NCBI GenBank assembly: GCA_965369945.1
Contig: CBDUST010000086.1
Coordinates: forward strand, 1-14,586
Length of the DNA: 14,586 nt
Source of the DNA: JADFNO01 sp965369945
GTDB lineage: Bacteria > Planctomycetota > Phycisphaerae > Phycisphaerales > SM1A02
Direction of reading: 5' to 3'
In this document: positions 1-6,160 of the stretch, one piece after another
Layout: every line of letters starts with the position of its first letter
Numbering within the stretch: position 1 is the first letter of the stretch
Notes under the pieces: model-generated
Told to the model about the DNA's origin: nothing
Database searches by the model: none
What the model saw: the letters and a program-made list of their open reading frames with translations, nothing else
Program-made: the position numbers and the translations under genes

Positions 1-39
1 GATGCCAATGAGAAAGAGCACCAGGAAGTTCTTCCATAG

Positions 40-183
40 CTATCGCCAGCCATTGCCGTAGGACGAACCCACTCCAATCTCGATCACGTGAAGCGGCTGG
101 ACGGTAGCGATCAGCGTGTTTCCGTACTGGCTACAGAAGTGTGCTTCCGGAGGATTGTCTTGCCCGCAAACACTACATTGCAC
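40..183 (-). CDS. Short zinc-ribbon protein, possibly truncated by an in-frame stop
   Basis: I start this at a GTG (181-183) because a good Shine-Dalgarno (GGAGGG, reverse of 191-196) lies 7 nt upstream; the in-frame ATG at 264 is less convincing. The 47-residue product begins with a zinc-ribbon signature: CxxCG, then a spacer, then FCxxYG. In intact zinc ribbons of this type the last motif is CxxCG, so the fourth metal ligand is replaced by Tyr. A TAG at 40-42 ends the frame, but in-frame reading beyond it gives a hydrophobic run (NFLVLFLIGI) up to the window edge, the usual zinc-ribbon-plus-membrane-helix layout. The gene may therefore be a decayed or interrupted copy of a longer membrane protein. 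Function is unknown. Confidence 0.4.
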   Translation of the reverse strand: MQCSVCGQDNPPEAHFCSQYGNTLIATVQPLHVIEIGVGSSYGNGWR

Positions 184-272
184 GAGTGACCCTCCCAGGT
201 TTGACAGATAAGAGGATACACGAATCCATAATTCGTTCAAGGGGCAAGAAACTGCGTATGCCAAGCCGCCGA

Positions 273-289
273 TCCCGATAGAGTCGGGA
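273..289. repeat. Short palindromic element, copy 1
   Basis: TCCCGA (273-278) and TCGGGA (284-289) form a perfect 6-bp stem around a 5-nt loop (TAGAG). A related element with the same arms lies at 2701-2717, and a half-site-like GGAATCGGGA occurs near 491. The pattern suggests a small dispersed palindrome; only two copies are visible, so family status is inferred. Confidence 0.5.
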
Positions 290-389
290 CAGTTGGAATC
301 GGGGTAAGAAAAAGGGGACGGGAGTCTGTTTCAATGTCAGACCTCGGCCCCCGAAAATGGGGGAGATGGGATAAGACCCTCACCCCTAA

Positions 390-412
390 CCCCTCTCCCG
401 GGGGGCGAGGGG
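390..412. repeat. C/G-rich hairpin in a CCCCTAACCCC repeat segment
   Basis: CCCCTCTCCC (390-399) pairs with GGGCGAGGGG (403-412) with one mismatch around a 3-nt loop. The flank CCCTCACCCCTAACCCC resembles an intergenic repeat I recall from many unrelated bacterial genomes (memory, not a search). It may end transcripts of the minus-strand CsgG-like gene, but there is no T-run, so I call it a repeat. Confidence 0.5.
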
Positions 413-527
413 GATAAGAATGTCAGCTTCCCAAGCTGAGCGTTGCGGTGTATACGGGCGAGACCCGGCTCGGGGACGAGCGGGCTCGCTGGAATCGGGA
501 CAGCATTACAGGAGTAGCGGCACGCCG

Positions 528-1601
528 TTATTCGCGGTCGGCCAAGGCGGCGTCGACGGAGCGGGTGCGTTCGGCGATGGTGCGGGCCTCGGCTGATGTA
601 TCAGCGGGACCTTGGGGCAGGTATCGAAGCAGCTGCGCACCGCGAAGGTTCTCATTGGGCGGCTTCTTACCCAACAGCCAGGCGGTGGATGACTCTTTGT
701 TCACACGATTGATGCGCACCTGCAGGGGCTGGCGCGTATCGGGGTCGAGGATCGGGCGCAGAACTGAGCCCTCATCGTCCTGGGCGCAAACGTAATAGCG
801 GCGACCTTCGACAAGCCCCCACGACCAACCGCCGTTAATAGAGACTTTGCGGGCCGCAATGAGGTTGAGGATCCTCGGCTCACCCATTTGGGAGGGCAGA
901 ACCTCGATCACACGATCGATAGCGCGCTCGATGGCCTTTCGGCTCGCCTTACCGAGCGGAGTCGACCAAAAGAGATACGAGCCGAACTCGAGATCTTGAT
1001 ACAGTTGCTTGGAGGGGGTTTGCGAGACGCCGGCCGTTCCGTACACGTGGTCGGTGGCGACGACGCGTTGTCGCTGCAAGTCGACGACGTTGAAGTTTAT
1101 GGCGACCACCGCTTCGTTGCGCCGCTTGAATATCCCCCAACGGGAAATTTCGCGCGGCAACTCGGAGGTATGATGGAAATCGGTGACTTTGCCGGTGATG
1201 ACGAAATGAACCTCGGGATAATCGGTCTGTACTTGGGCGAACCCCGTGGCGCGTTTGTTCGGTGAACGACGTAGGATGTCGGCGACCTGCCTGGAGATTC
1301 CGGCGTCGATCCAGACGTCGAAGTTGTCATGGTTGAGTAAAGCGCTCGCCAGGGCATCGCTCATCCCAGGTCCGATGTCGCGCCAAGCGATGGGCGAGCG
1401 AGCGGGGTTCTCAAACTCGCCGACGGCGACGACGGTGCGCTCGGAGACGACAGCGTATGCGTGCTCTGAAGCGGAGCGGGCTGCGGCGGTGACGGGAGGC
1501 CGGTCGAACTTCCACGGGTTGGATAACGACCAGCTTCCGTTGGAACAGCTGGCGATAGCAGCCGCCAGCGGCAGTAGGAGGAATAATCGAGCCCGGTTCA
1601 T
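528..1601 (-). CDS. CsgG-like outer-membrane lipoprotein with C-terminal FlgT-like segment
   Basis: This 357-residue protein starts with a lipoprotein signal: a short basic N-terminus, a hydrophobic run and the lipobox I-A-S-C with Cys19 as the lipidation site. I chose the ATG at 1601 (or 1607) because the signal begins there; the open frame to 1847 overlaps the divergent neighbour. Residues about 56-236 resemble the CsgG/HfaB family: a strand ending in VAVGEFEN, a GPGMSDALASAL helix, a TGKVTDF strand, a paired NVVDLQRQRVV strand, and the closing TPLGKASRKAIERAI helix. CsgG proteins form outer-membrane export channels for curli; related proteins assemble holdfast or other surface structures. 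Residues about 243-330 look like the small C-terminal domain of FlgT-type proteins. No curli subunit gene is visible, so the substrate is unknown. Stop TAA at 528-530. Confidence 0.75.
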   Translation of the reverse strand: MNRARLFLLLPLAAAIASCSNGSWSLSNPWKFDRPPVTAAARSASEHAYAVVSERTVVAVGEFENPARSPIAWRDIGPGMSDALASALLNHDNFDVWIDAGISRQVADILRRSPNKRATGFAQVQTDYPEVHFVITGKVTDFHHTSELPREISRWGIFKRRNEAVVAINFNVVDLQRQRVVATDHVYGTAGVSQTPSKQLYQDLEFGSYLFWSTPLGKASRKAIERAIDRVIEVLPSQMGEPRILNLIAARKVSINGGWSWGLVEGRRYYVCAQDDEGSVLRPILDPDTRQPLQVRINRVNKESSTAWLLGKKPPNENLRGAQLLRYLPQGPADTSAEARTIAERTRSVDAALADRE

Positions 1602-1738
1602 CCCCATCCCATCGGCCGAGGCTGTGGCGGCACTTGAAATCCCCTGCGAAGCTGGGAAGGTAGTCCCCGCGTGGCGAGCGGCCAGGCCGATTGCCGATGG
1701 ATCGAGTGTGGCGAGCGTCTGTTGGGGAGCGACAAGCA
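1602..1738. promoter_or_regulatory. Divergent promoter region
   Basis: This 137-bp gap separates the start of the minus-strand CsgG-like gene from that of the plus-strand exported protein, so both promoters should lie here. GGGGAG at 1724-1729 is a good ribosome-binding site for the plus-strand gene (9 nt before its ATG). I could not pick convincing -35/-10 pairs by eye. Confidence 0.45.
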
Positions 1739-2641
1739 ATGAAGGGTTGTAGTGTGAAAACGACAAGGATCGGCTGGGTGGCAGTGAGTTTGGCGGCGAC
1801 AACGGCGACTTTTGCGCATGCGCATCAGGAAGCAGATCAGCCCCCAAAGCGAGAAGCGACGACAGAACCGGTACAGCGCGAGACGCCCAAGAGCCCGGAG
1901 CTGACCAACCCGAGCACGTTGGTCGGGCCGTTGTTGCGCGAAGGAAGCTATCTTGTCGAGGTGAGAGGGACGATGCGCTTCAATGAGGCAACGAAGTGGT
2001 GGCGCTTCACGATCGATCGGGACGATCCCAAGCATGCAGCGTATGAACTGGCGTTGCTTCCGTGCCGGTTGATGGCTGACATGCGGCGAATCACCGAGGG
2101 CATGCCGCAGCAAGAAGTCGTGTTCGAAGCAACGGGTCAGGTGTTCGTTTACCGTGGGCGGAACTTCTTCCTGCCCACACATGCACCGCACGTCGTGGGC
2201 GTTGCTGCGCCGACCCAGGAACACCAGCCGAACGAAGGAACCGACGCAGACAGCGCAGAGGCGATTCTTCGGAATCTTGACCAGGCGGTGGGAGAAGTTG
2301 CGCGCAGCCCGGCCGTTGGCGGAGGCACGGCGGCGGTAGAAGCCGGTGAAGTTCAGTTGATCCAAGAAGGAACGCAGGTCGTGGCTCGGCGAGGTCGAAT
2401 GTCTCGCGGACCACGGGGAACGTGGTGGTATACGTTCGATGCTGATGCCCAGGGACTGGCCGATCCGCCGATGGTCTTGTTGCCGTGTCTTTTGCGTGAG
2501 CGGATGGAGCGGTATGCCGAGCGATCAGGCGAACGCGCAGCAATGTTACTCAGTGGCCGGGTGTTTCAATACGAAGACCGCAACTACATATTGCCAACGA
2601 TGTTTCAGATTCCGAGCGAGCGAACGGCGTTGCGGCCGTAG
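1739..2641 (+). CDS. Exported protein with two copies of an unrecognised domain
   Basis: Starting at the ATG preceded by GGGGAG, this 300-residue protein has a signal peptide (residues 1 to about 28, ending AHA) and a charged Pro/Glu/Thr-rich linker. Two homologous repeats of about 85 residues follow (about 66-150 and 207-290). Each has a strand with WW and an aromatic (KWWRFTID; TWWYTFDAD), the motif ALLPC or VLLPC, an Arg/Met-rich helix, a SG/TGxVFxY strand, and a closing RNxxLPT (RNFFLPT; RNYILPT). Both copies keep one Cys at the same place (Cys109, Cys250), which could form a disulfide or cofactor pair. I do not recognise the family. It is divergent from the CsgG-like lipoprotein and could act at the cell surface with it, but only proximity supports that. 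Confidence 0.75.
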   Translation: MKGCSVKTTRIGWVAVSLAATTATFAHAHQEADQPPKREATTEPVQRETPKSPELTNPSTLVGPLLREGSYLVEVRGTMRFNEATKWWRFTIDRDDPKHAAYELALLPCRLMADMRRITEGMPQQEVVFEATGQVFVYRGRNFFLPTHAPHVVGVAAPTQEHQPNEGTDADSAEAILRNLDQAVGEVARSPAVGGGTAAVEAGEVQLIQEGTQVVARRGRMSRGPRGTWWYTFDADAQGLADPPMVLLPCLLRERMERYAERSGERAAMLLSGRVFQYEDRNYILPTMFQIPSERTALRP

Positions 2642-2700
2642 GCGGGAAGAAGATTCGCCGTAGAGAACACAGAGGGGAAGCAACTACAGATGAATACGGA

Positions 2701-2717
2701 TCCCGATGGAATCGGGA
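2701..2717. repeat. Short palindromic element, copy 2
   Basis: TCCCGAT (2701-2707) and ATCGGGA (2711-2717) are perfect 7-bp complementary arms around GGA. The arms match the element at 273-289, with a different loop. On the minus strand it lies past the stop of the 155-residue cyclophilin; on the plus strand it is 60 bp past the stop of the exported repeat protein, so it could be a transcript-end hairpin. Confidence 0.5.
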
Positions 2718-2790
2718 GAGAGAAACGGGAAGCCGGACCTGACGAACGAGTCTTCGAGTGAGGAAGGTCCGGGTGGAATGGGAAAAAAAC

Positions 2791-2846
2791 GGCGAAACGG
2801 CGAAACGGCGAAACGGCGAAATGTCGAAATGTCGAAATGTTGAAAC
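2791..2846 (+). repeat. 8-bp tandem repeat, seven units
   Basis: The units read GGCGAAAC three times, then GGCGAAAT, GTCGAAAT, GTCGAAAT and GTTGAAAC. The block of first units is exact and the later units drift step by step, a pattern expected from slippage and local duplication. Because the unit is 8 bp, copy-number change shifts the frame, which fits a non-coding location. There are no spacers, so it is not a CRISPR array. Confidence 0.85.
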
Positions 2847-2946
2847 GCCCCATACCACAAGCCTTCTTCAGAAGATTCACCGCCAAGCTGCCCAGGACGC
2901 CGAGAGGAAAGGGAAGGGACAAGAAAATATTAGCGGGATTTCAGGC

Positions 2947-3414
2947 TCATAAAGGCGTGATGGAGTTCATGGTTGGCGGGCTATCGATCGTGCCGGTGTC
3001 GGCCGGGAGGTTGCCCAGCGTTTCGACAACGTCCATACCCTCGACAACTTGGCCGAAGGCGGTGTAGCTGCCGTCAAGATGTCGGCACTTCTCGCGCGTA
3101 AGACAGATGAAGAATTGGCTCCCAGCCGAGTCCGGATCGTCGGAGCGAGCCATCGAAAGCGTTCCGGGCTGATGTTCGCGATTGTTGAACTCAGCGTTGA
3201 CATTCCATCCGGGTCCGCCGGTGCCATCACCCTTGGGACAACCGCCCTGCACCATAAAACCGGGGATGATGCGATGGAAGGTGAGGTTGTTGTAGAAGCC
3301 GGACGAGCCGAGTTTGAGAAAGTTCTCGACGTGATTCGGGGCGACGTCGTTCCATAATTCGACAGTCATGTCGCCAAGCGATGTGGAGATGACGGCTTTG
3401 GGGTAGTCGGGCAT
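2947..3414 (-). CDS. Peptidyl-prolyl cis-trans isomerase, cyclophilin type, cytoplasmic
   Basis: This 155-residue protein is a complete single-domain cyclophilin, which catalyses cis-trans isomerisation of X-Pro bonds during folding. Visible family motifs are the FHRIIPGF segment with the catalytic Arg48 and Phe53, Gln56 in MVQGG, the GDGTGGPG loop, MAR at 88-90, the AGSQFFI strand (98-104), and the LDGxYxxFG segment near 113-121. There is no signal peptide, so it should act in the cytoplasm. The ATG at 3414 gives the usual length for small bacterial PpiB-type enzymes, although its Shine-Dalgarno is weak. It lies 81 bp downstream of the exported cyclophilin in the same orientation and may be cotranscribed with it. 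Confidence 0.92.
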   Translation of the reverse strand: MPDYPKAVISTSLGDMTVELWNDVAPNHVENFLKLGSSGFYNNLTFHRIIPGFMVQGGCPKGDGTGGPGWNVNAEFNNREHQPGTLSMARSDDPDSAGSQFFICLTREKCRHLDGSYTAFGQVVEGMDVVETLGNLPADTGTIDSPPTMNSITPL

Positions 3415-3495
3415 AGGGTGTATTCCGTGGGAAGTTAGCGATGTCGTTTACTCAATGATCTGACCGCTGTGAGGTTGCATGATATCGCATGACGA

Positions 3496-4698
3496 TCAAC
3501 GGGGGACGCGCGGCGGTCGGGGATCAATGGTTTCGGACTGGGCGAACAGCGGTCGATCGGGTCGGCCGATCCCGGGTGTTCGACCCGGAGCGGGAACGAG
3601 TTGAGCCACGTGGATCGCCGGCGGGTCGACCGCAATACCGCGGGCAACATCATCAAGCTCAACGCTGGCGATCGCTTGGATCGTTTCGGCGCCGCTGATG
3701 GCATAGCCGAACGAACAATAATGCCCATCAAGCGCAGCGGTTCCGGCTCGCGAAAGACAGATGAAGAACTGGCTGCCGGCCGAATCGACAGGTAGATCCC
3801 GAGCCATGGAGATCACGCCGAAATCATGGGCCAGTTTGCTGGGCTCGATAGGAAGCCAGTATCCAGGCCCCCCATTGCCGGTTCCGGTGGGGTCGCCGGA
3901 CTGGATCACGAACGGTTCGCTGCTGCGCAAATAAGGGACGATGCGATGAAAGGTCACGCCGTCGTAGAACCCACCCTTACACAACTCAAGGAAGTTCCAT
4001 ACGGTGTTGGGGGCGTGATCAGGGCGCATGGCCAGGCGAATATCACCTTTGCTCGTTCGCAAAATGACATCACGCTCCGGGTAAATGCGCAGCCCACTCA
4101 AGAGGCGTTGTGGTTGGTCGTTGGTTGATTGGGGCACCTCATCGACGCTTGCGGCTTGGCCGTTTGTTTCATCCACGGATTCCGTATTCGATAGAACTTC
4201 CGGGGGCGGGGGCGGTGGATGCAGCTCGTCGTACCAACCGTCAATGCGCGTGGTGATCGAACCGCCCGGGCGCACCGGCCCCTGGGTCGTAATCGGAATC
4301 ATGCGCGAGAGCATCGGCTGAAGCACCAGCGCTGAACCTACCGGCTCGTCATCGATGAGCAGTTGAAGATAACTCGCAGCCCGAATCTCCCACAGCGCGG
4401 GAAATTGCTCGGCCAAATCGATTCGGCCCGGTCGGATCGAGACTTTCTCGGTGATCAGCGCCGCGTCAGCGTCGATTAGCGCCAGGCTGATCTTCCCCAC
4501 ATGCGGCGCTTCAAGCTTGACCATCACCGGGCGGTTCGCTGCGTTGTACAAATGTTCGGCCAGCAGTTGCGGATCGCTTGGGCCAACCGGGTCGGCAAAC
4601 CCGGTTCGGACGGCGATCGCCACCACCCCGGCCGTCATGACAACCGACTTCGGCCAAAGCAAGGTCGTATACCGCCGGTTTTCGTTTGATCTATTCAT
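3496..4698 (-). CDS. Exported or membrane-anchored cyclophilin-type peptidyl-prolyl isomerase with N-terminal extension
   Basis: From the ATG at 4698 the product is 400 residues; an in-frame ATG at 4755 would overlap the divergent gene and put extra residues before the signal. Residues about 17-35 form a hydrophobic signal or anchor ending TGFA-DP. Residues about 40-155 are a beta-rich domain of unknown family, and a six-Pro run at 161-166 opens an acidic Ser/Asn-rich linker. A cyclophilin domain follows (about 210-350), with FHRI at 250-253 (catalytic Arg252), Gln266 in VIQSGD, GTGNGGPG at 272-279, and AGSQFFI at 307-313. The tail (about 355-400) is Pro/Arg-rich. The enzyme probably assists folding in the periplasm. 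Its cyclophilin domain and the small enzyme downstream are clear paralogues. Confidence 0.85.
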   Translation of the reverse strand: MNRSNENRRYTTLLWPKSVVMTAGVVAIAVRTGFADPVGPSDPQLLAEHLYNAANRPVMVKLEAPHVGKISLALIDADAALITEKVSIRPGRIDLAEQFPALWEIRAASYLQLLIDDEPVGSALVLQPMLSRMIPITTQGPVRPGGSITTRIDGWYDELHPPPPPPEVLSNTESVDETNGQAASVDEVPQSTNDQPQRLLSGLRIYPERDVILRTSKGDIRLAMRPDHAPNTVWNFLELCKGGFYDGVTFHRIVPYLRSSEPFVIQSGDPTGTGNGGPGYWLPIEPSKLAHDFGVISMARDLPVDSAGSQFFICLSRAGTAALDGHYCSFGYAISGAETIQAIASVELDDVARGIAVDPPAIHVAQLVPAPGRTPGIGRPDRPLFAQSETIDPRPPRVPR

Positions 4699-4782
4699 CG
4701 CTCGATCCGATTTATTAGTAGGTGTTCTCTGCGCCGCTGTGGTGTGTCCTGCCATGAAGTTTCTCAGCCTATGGTATCCAAG
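4699..4782. promoter_or_regulatory. Divergent promoter region between cyclophilin and diadenylate cyclase
   Basis: The two starts chosen here are divergent and 84 bp apart, so transcription signals of both genes must lie in or overlap this gap and the 5' ends of the genes. Longer start choices (minus 4755, plus 4744) would make the genes overlap. No clear -10/-35 pair or strong Shine-Dalgarno was found by eye. Confidence 0.3.
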
Positions 4783-5649
4783 ATGAGCGAGCCGACGCGC
4801 GTTTCACAACTCTTGTTGGAATCGGCAGCAACGCTGGCACAGGTGAGCAACGCCCGAGCGATCGTAGCGTGTATCGACGCGCTGCCGGAGCTGGATGCCG
4901 TGCCCCCGCGGACCGTGCTGGTCGCTCGTGAGGAACACGATCTGAAGCGCATTAAGAAGCTGGCGGGGTCGAACCCCGTCACGCTGAGCGTGCCCAACGT
5001 CATGCTCAATCGCTTCGGCCAGGTGAAGCTCGCTGCCATCATCGCTCTATCCAATAGGATCATCGATCTGGGCGATACTGTCATTTTTCTCACCGGGCCG
5101 TTCCGATCGCTCATCGATTCAGTGGTGGTGCTGACGATCGGATCTGAGTATGAGCTGTTCGACACGACCGAGCAGCCGAGCATTGACGAACACATCAAGC
5201 GCGCGGTGTTCCATCGCGTGCTGGGGCTTGCGCTTGATCTAGGGCAGCACGGGCGCGAGGGTCGGCGTGTCGGCGCATTGTTGGTCGTGGGCGATGTCAA
5301 GCAGGTTCGTACGCAGTCCGAGCAGATGATTCTCAATCCGTTCAAGGGTTATGATGAGAAGCAGCGCAATATTCTCGATGACAAGATGACCGAAACGATC
5401 AAGGAGTACAGCTCGCTTGATGGCGCCTTCATCATTCGCGGCAACGGGGTCATCGAGACGGCCGGGGCGCGCATCAAGGCGGGCATCAGCGAAGGCTTAC
5501 CGTCAGGGTTAGGCGCCCGTCACGCCGCGGCTGCGGGAATCACCGCGAATACGAGATCAATCGCCTTCACCGTCAGTGGATCGGACGGCGCGGTGCGCGT
5601 CTGGCGAGCAGGCAAGCTCCTAGCAAGTTTCGAGCCGAGCGGCGTGTGA
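4783..5649 (+). CDS. Diadenylate cyclase (DAC domain, DacZ-like architecture)
   Basis: The C-terminal part (about 140-285) is a DAC domain, which joins two ATP into cyclic di-AMP. It has both signature motifs: DGA (213-215, in SLDGAFIIRGNG) and the GxGxRHxAA-type motif (LGARHAAAAGIT, Arg246-His247). The N-terminal part (about 1-125) does not look like the membrane helices of CdaA or fit DisA, whose DAC domain is N-terminal. Its pattern (ARAIVAC early, then a short helix ending in a LGDTVIFLTG strand) resembles the pyruvate-kinase C-terminal fold, as in archaeal DacZ. The protein is soluble, 288 residues from the ATG at 4783; ATG at 4771 is an alternative start. No c-di-AMP phosphodiesterase or receptor is visible nearby. 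The DAC call is strong, the N-terminal assignment moderate. Confidence 0.87.
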   Translation: MSEPTRVSQLLLESAATLAQVSNARAIVACIDALPELDAVPPRTVLVAREEHDLKRIKKLAGSNPVTLSVPNVMLNRFGQVKLAAIIALSNRIIDLGDTVIFLTGPFRSLIDSVVVLTIGSEYELFDTTEQPSIDEHIKRAVFHRVLGLALDLGQHGREGRRVGALLVVGDVKQVRTQSEQMILNPFKGYDEKQRNILDDKMTETIKEYSSLDGAFIIRGNGVIETAGARIKAGISEGLPSGLGARHAAAAGITANTRSIAFTVSGSDGAVRVWRAGKLLASFEPSGV

Positions 5650-5722
5650 GGGCTGACAAGCGCTGTTGCCGAGATAGAGAAGCCCCCTGCAACGGTCTAT
5701 CTGACTATCGCACTGTCTTCTA

Positions 5723-6160
5723 CTAGGCGGCACCGGTGTGCTTCGGTTCCGACTCGTCCGTTTCGCCGGGAGTCAGCAGGCGGTACACCAGAGCATCATC
5801 TATAAGGACGTTATCGACGTAGTTGTTTGTGAGCCGAATCGCGCTAAGTCCGGGGCCAGCGTGGATGATTTTTCCAATTGCGAGAATGACCGCTTCGTCT
5901 GCCGAAACAGCTGTTATGTCATCAAACTTGAGCGGCCTGAGATCGCTCTCATACTTTCGAAAGACCGGCTGGATCTGCGCATATGCTGCGCGCGCACCAT
6001 GCTCTTGCGCCTCATCGGTAGCAAGTACGAGCGTCCAGTTATCAGTTTCAGACCGATAGAGCCACAGCGCGGCGCTGGGACTTAAGCCAGCCTCATCGAG
6101 ACGCACAACGAGCGTTTTACCGGCTGTTACCAGACTGTCTACCAGCGCTCCCTTAGCCAT
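5723..6160 (-). CDS. Small partner protein of the HEPN gene, unknown family
   Basis: This 145-residue soluble protein starts at an ATG preceded by AGGGA at 7-nt spacing and overlaps the end of the upstream HEPN gene by 22 bp, so the two are almost surely cotranslated. It begins with a short helix (ALVDSLVTAGKTLVVRLDEAG), followed by a strand pair around ALWLYRSETDNWTLVLAT that ends in an AxxAYAQIQPVF helix. A second alpha/beta part has a DITAVSADEAVILAIGKII segment, and the tail is acidic and probably disordered. I believe similar proteins occur beside HEPN genes in other bacteria, but cannot name a family. By position it could be the antitoxin or an accessory factor. It shows no MNT nucleotidyltransferase motif (GSxAxG...DxD), so it is not the classical HEPN partner. 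Confidence 0.7.
   Translation of the reverse strand: MAKGALVDSLVTAGKTLVVRLDEAGLSPSAALWLYRSETDNWTLVLATDEAQEHGARAAYAQIQPVFRKYESDLRPLKFDDITAVSADEAVILAIGKIIHAGPGLSAIRLTNNYVDNVLIDDALVYRLLTPGETDESEPKHTGAA

Larger units (their letters stand above)
184..527. other. Repeat-rich intergenic region
   Basis: No convincing gene was seen in these 344 bases. They hold a short inverted repeat (273-289) related to one at 2701-2717, and a C/G-rich hairpin (390-412) inside a segment reading CCCTCACCCCTAACCCC. The 3' end of the CsgG-like gene (stop at 528-530) faces this region. A plus-strand frame from 448 runs opposite that gene and lacks protein-like composition. Confidence 0.6.
2642..2946. other. Purine-rich, repeat-bearing intergenic region
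   Basis: These 305 bases between two convergent genes show no credible gene on either strand; open frames here have low-complexity translations. The region contains a palindrome (2701-2717), a seven-unit 8-bp tandem repeat (2791-2846), and a stretch near 2876-2917 (TTCACCGCCAAG, then AGGACGCCGAGAGG) resembling dispersed CGCCAAG-type intergenic repeats I recall from related genomes. It looks like a mosaic of small repeats. Confidence 0.55.

Noticed and set aside
888..1265. Plus-strand 125-residue frame inside the CsgG-like gene
   Set aside because: Antisense to a well-supported lipoprotein gene, without a ribosome site or known motif.
1598..2365. Long minus-strand open frame opposite the exported repeat protein
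   Set aside because: Arg/His/Pro-rich translation with no domain pattern, lying antisense to a gene with clear signal peptide and repeats.
2791..2846. CRISPR-like array
   Set aside because: Units are 8 bp and directly adjacent with no spacers, so this is a simple tandem repeat.
5563..5640. WD40-like motif (SGSDGAVRVWRAGKLL) at the end of the diadenylate cyclase
   Set aside because: It aligns with the closing strands of the DAC domain, and one such motif cannot form a propeller.
5650..5722. Possible terminator between the diadenylate cyclase and the HEPN partner gene
   Set aside because: Only 5-bp stems with long loops (GTTGC/GCAAC, GGGCT/AGCCC) and no T-run; too weak to annotate.
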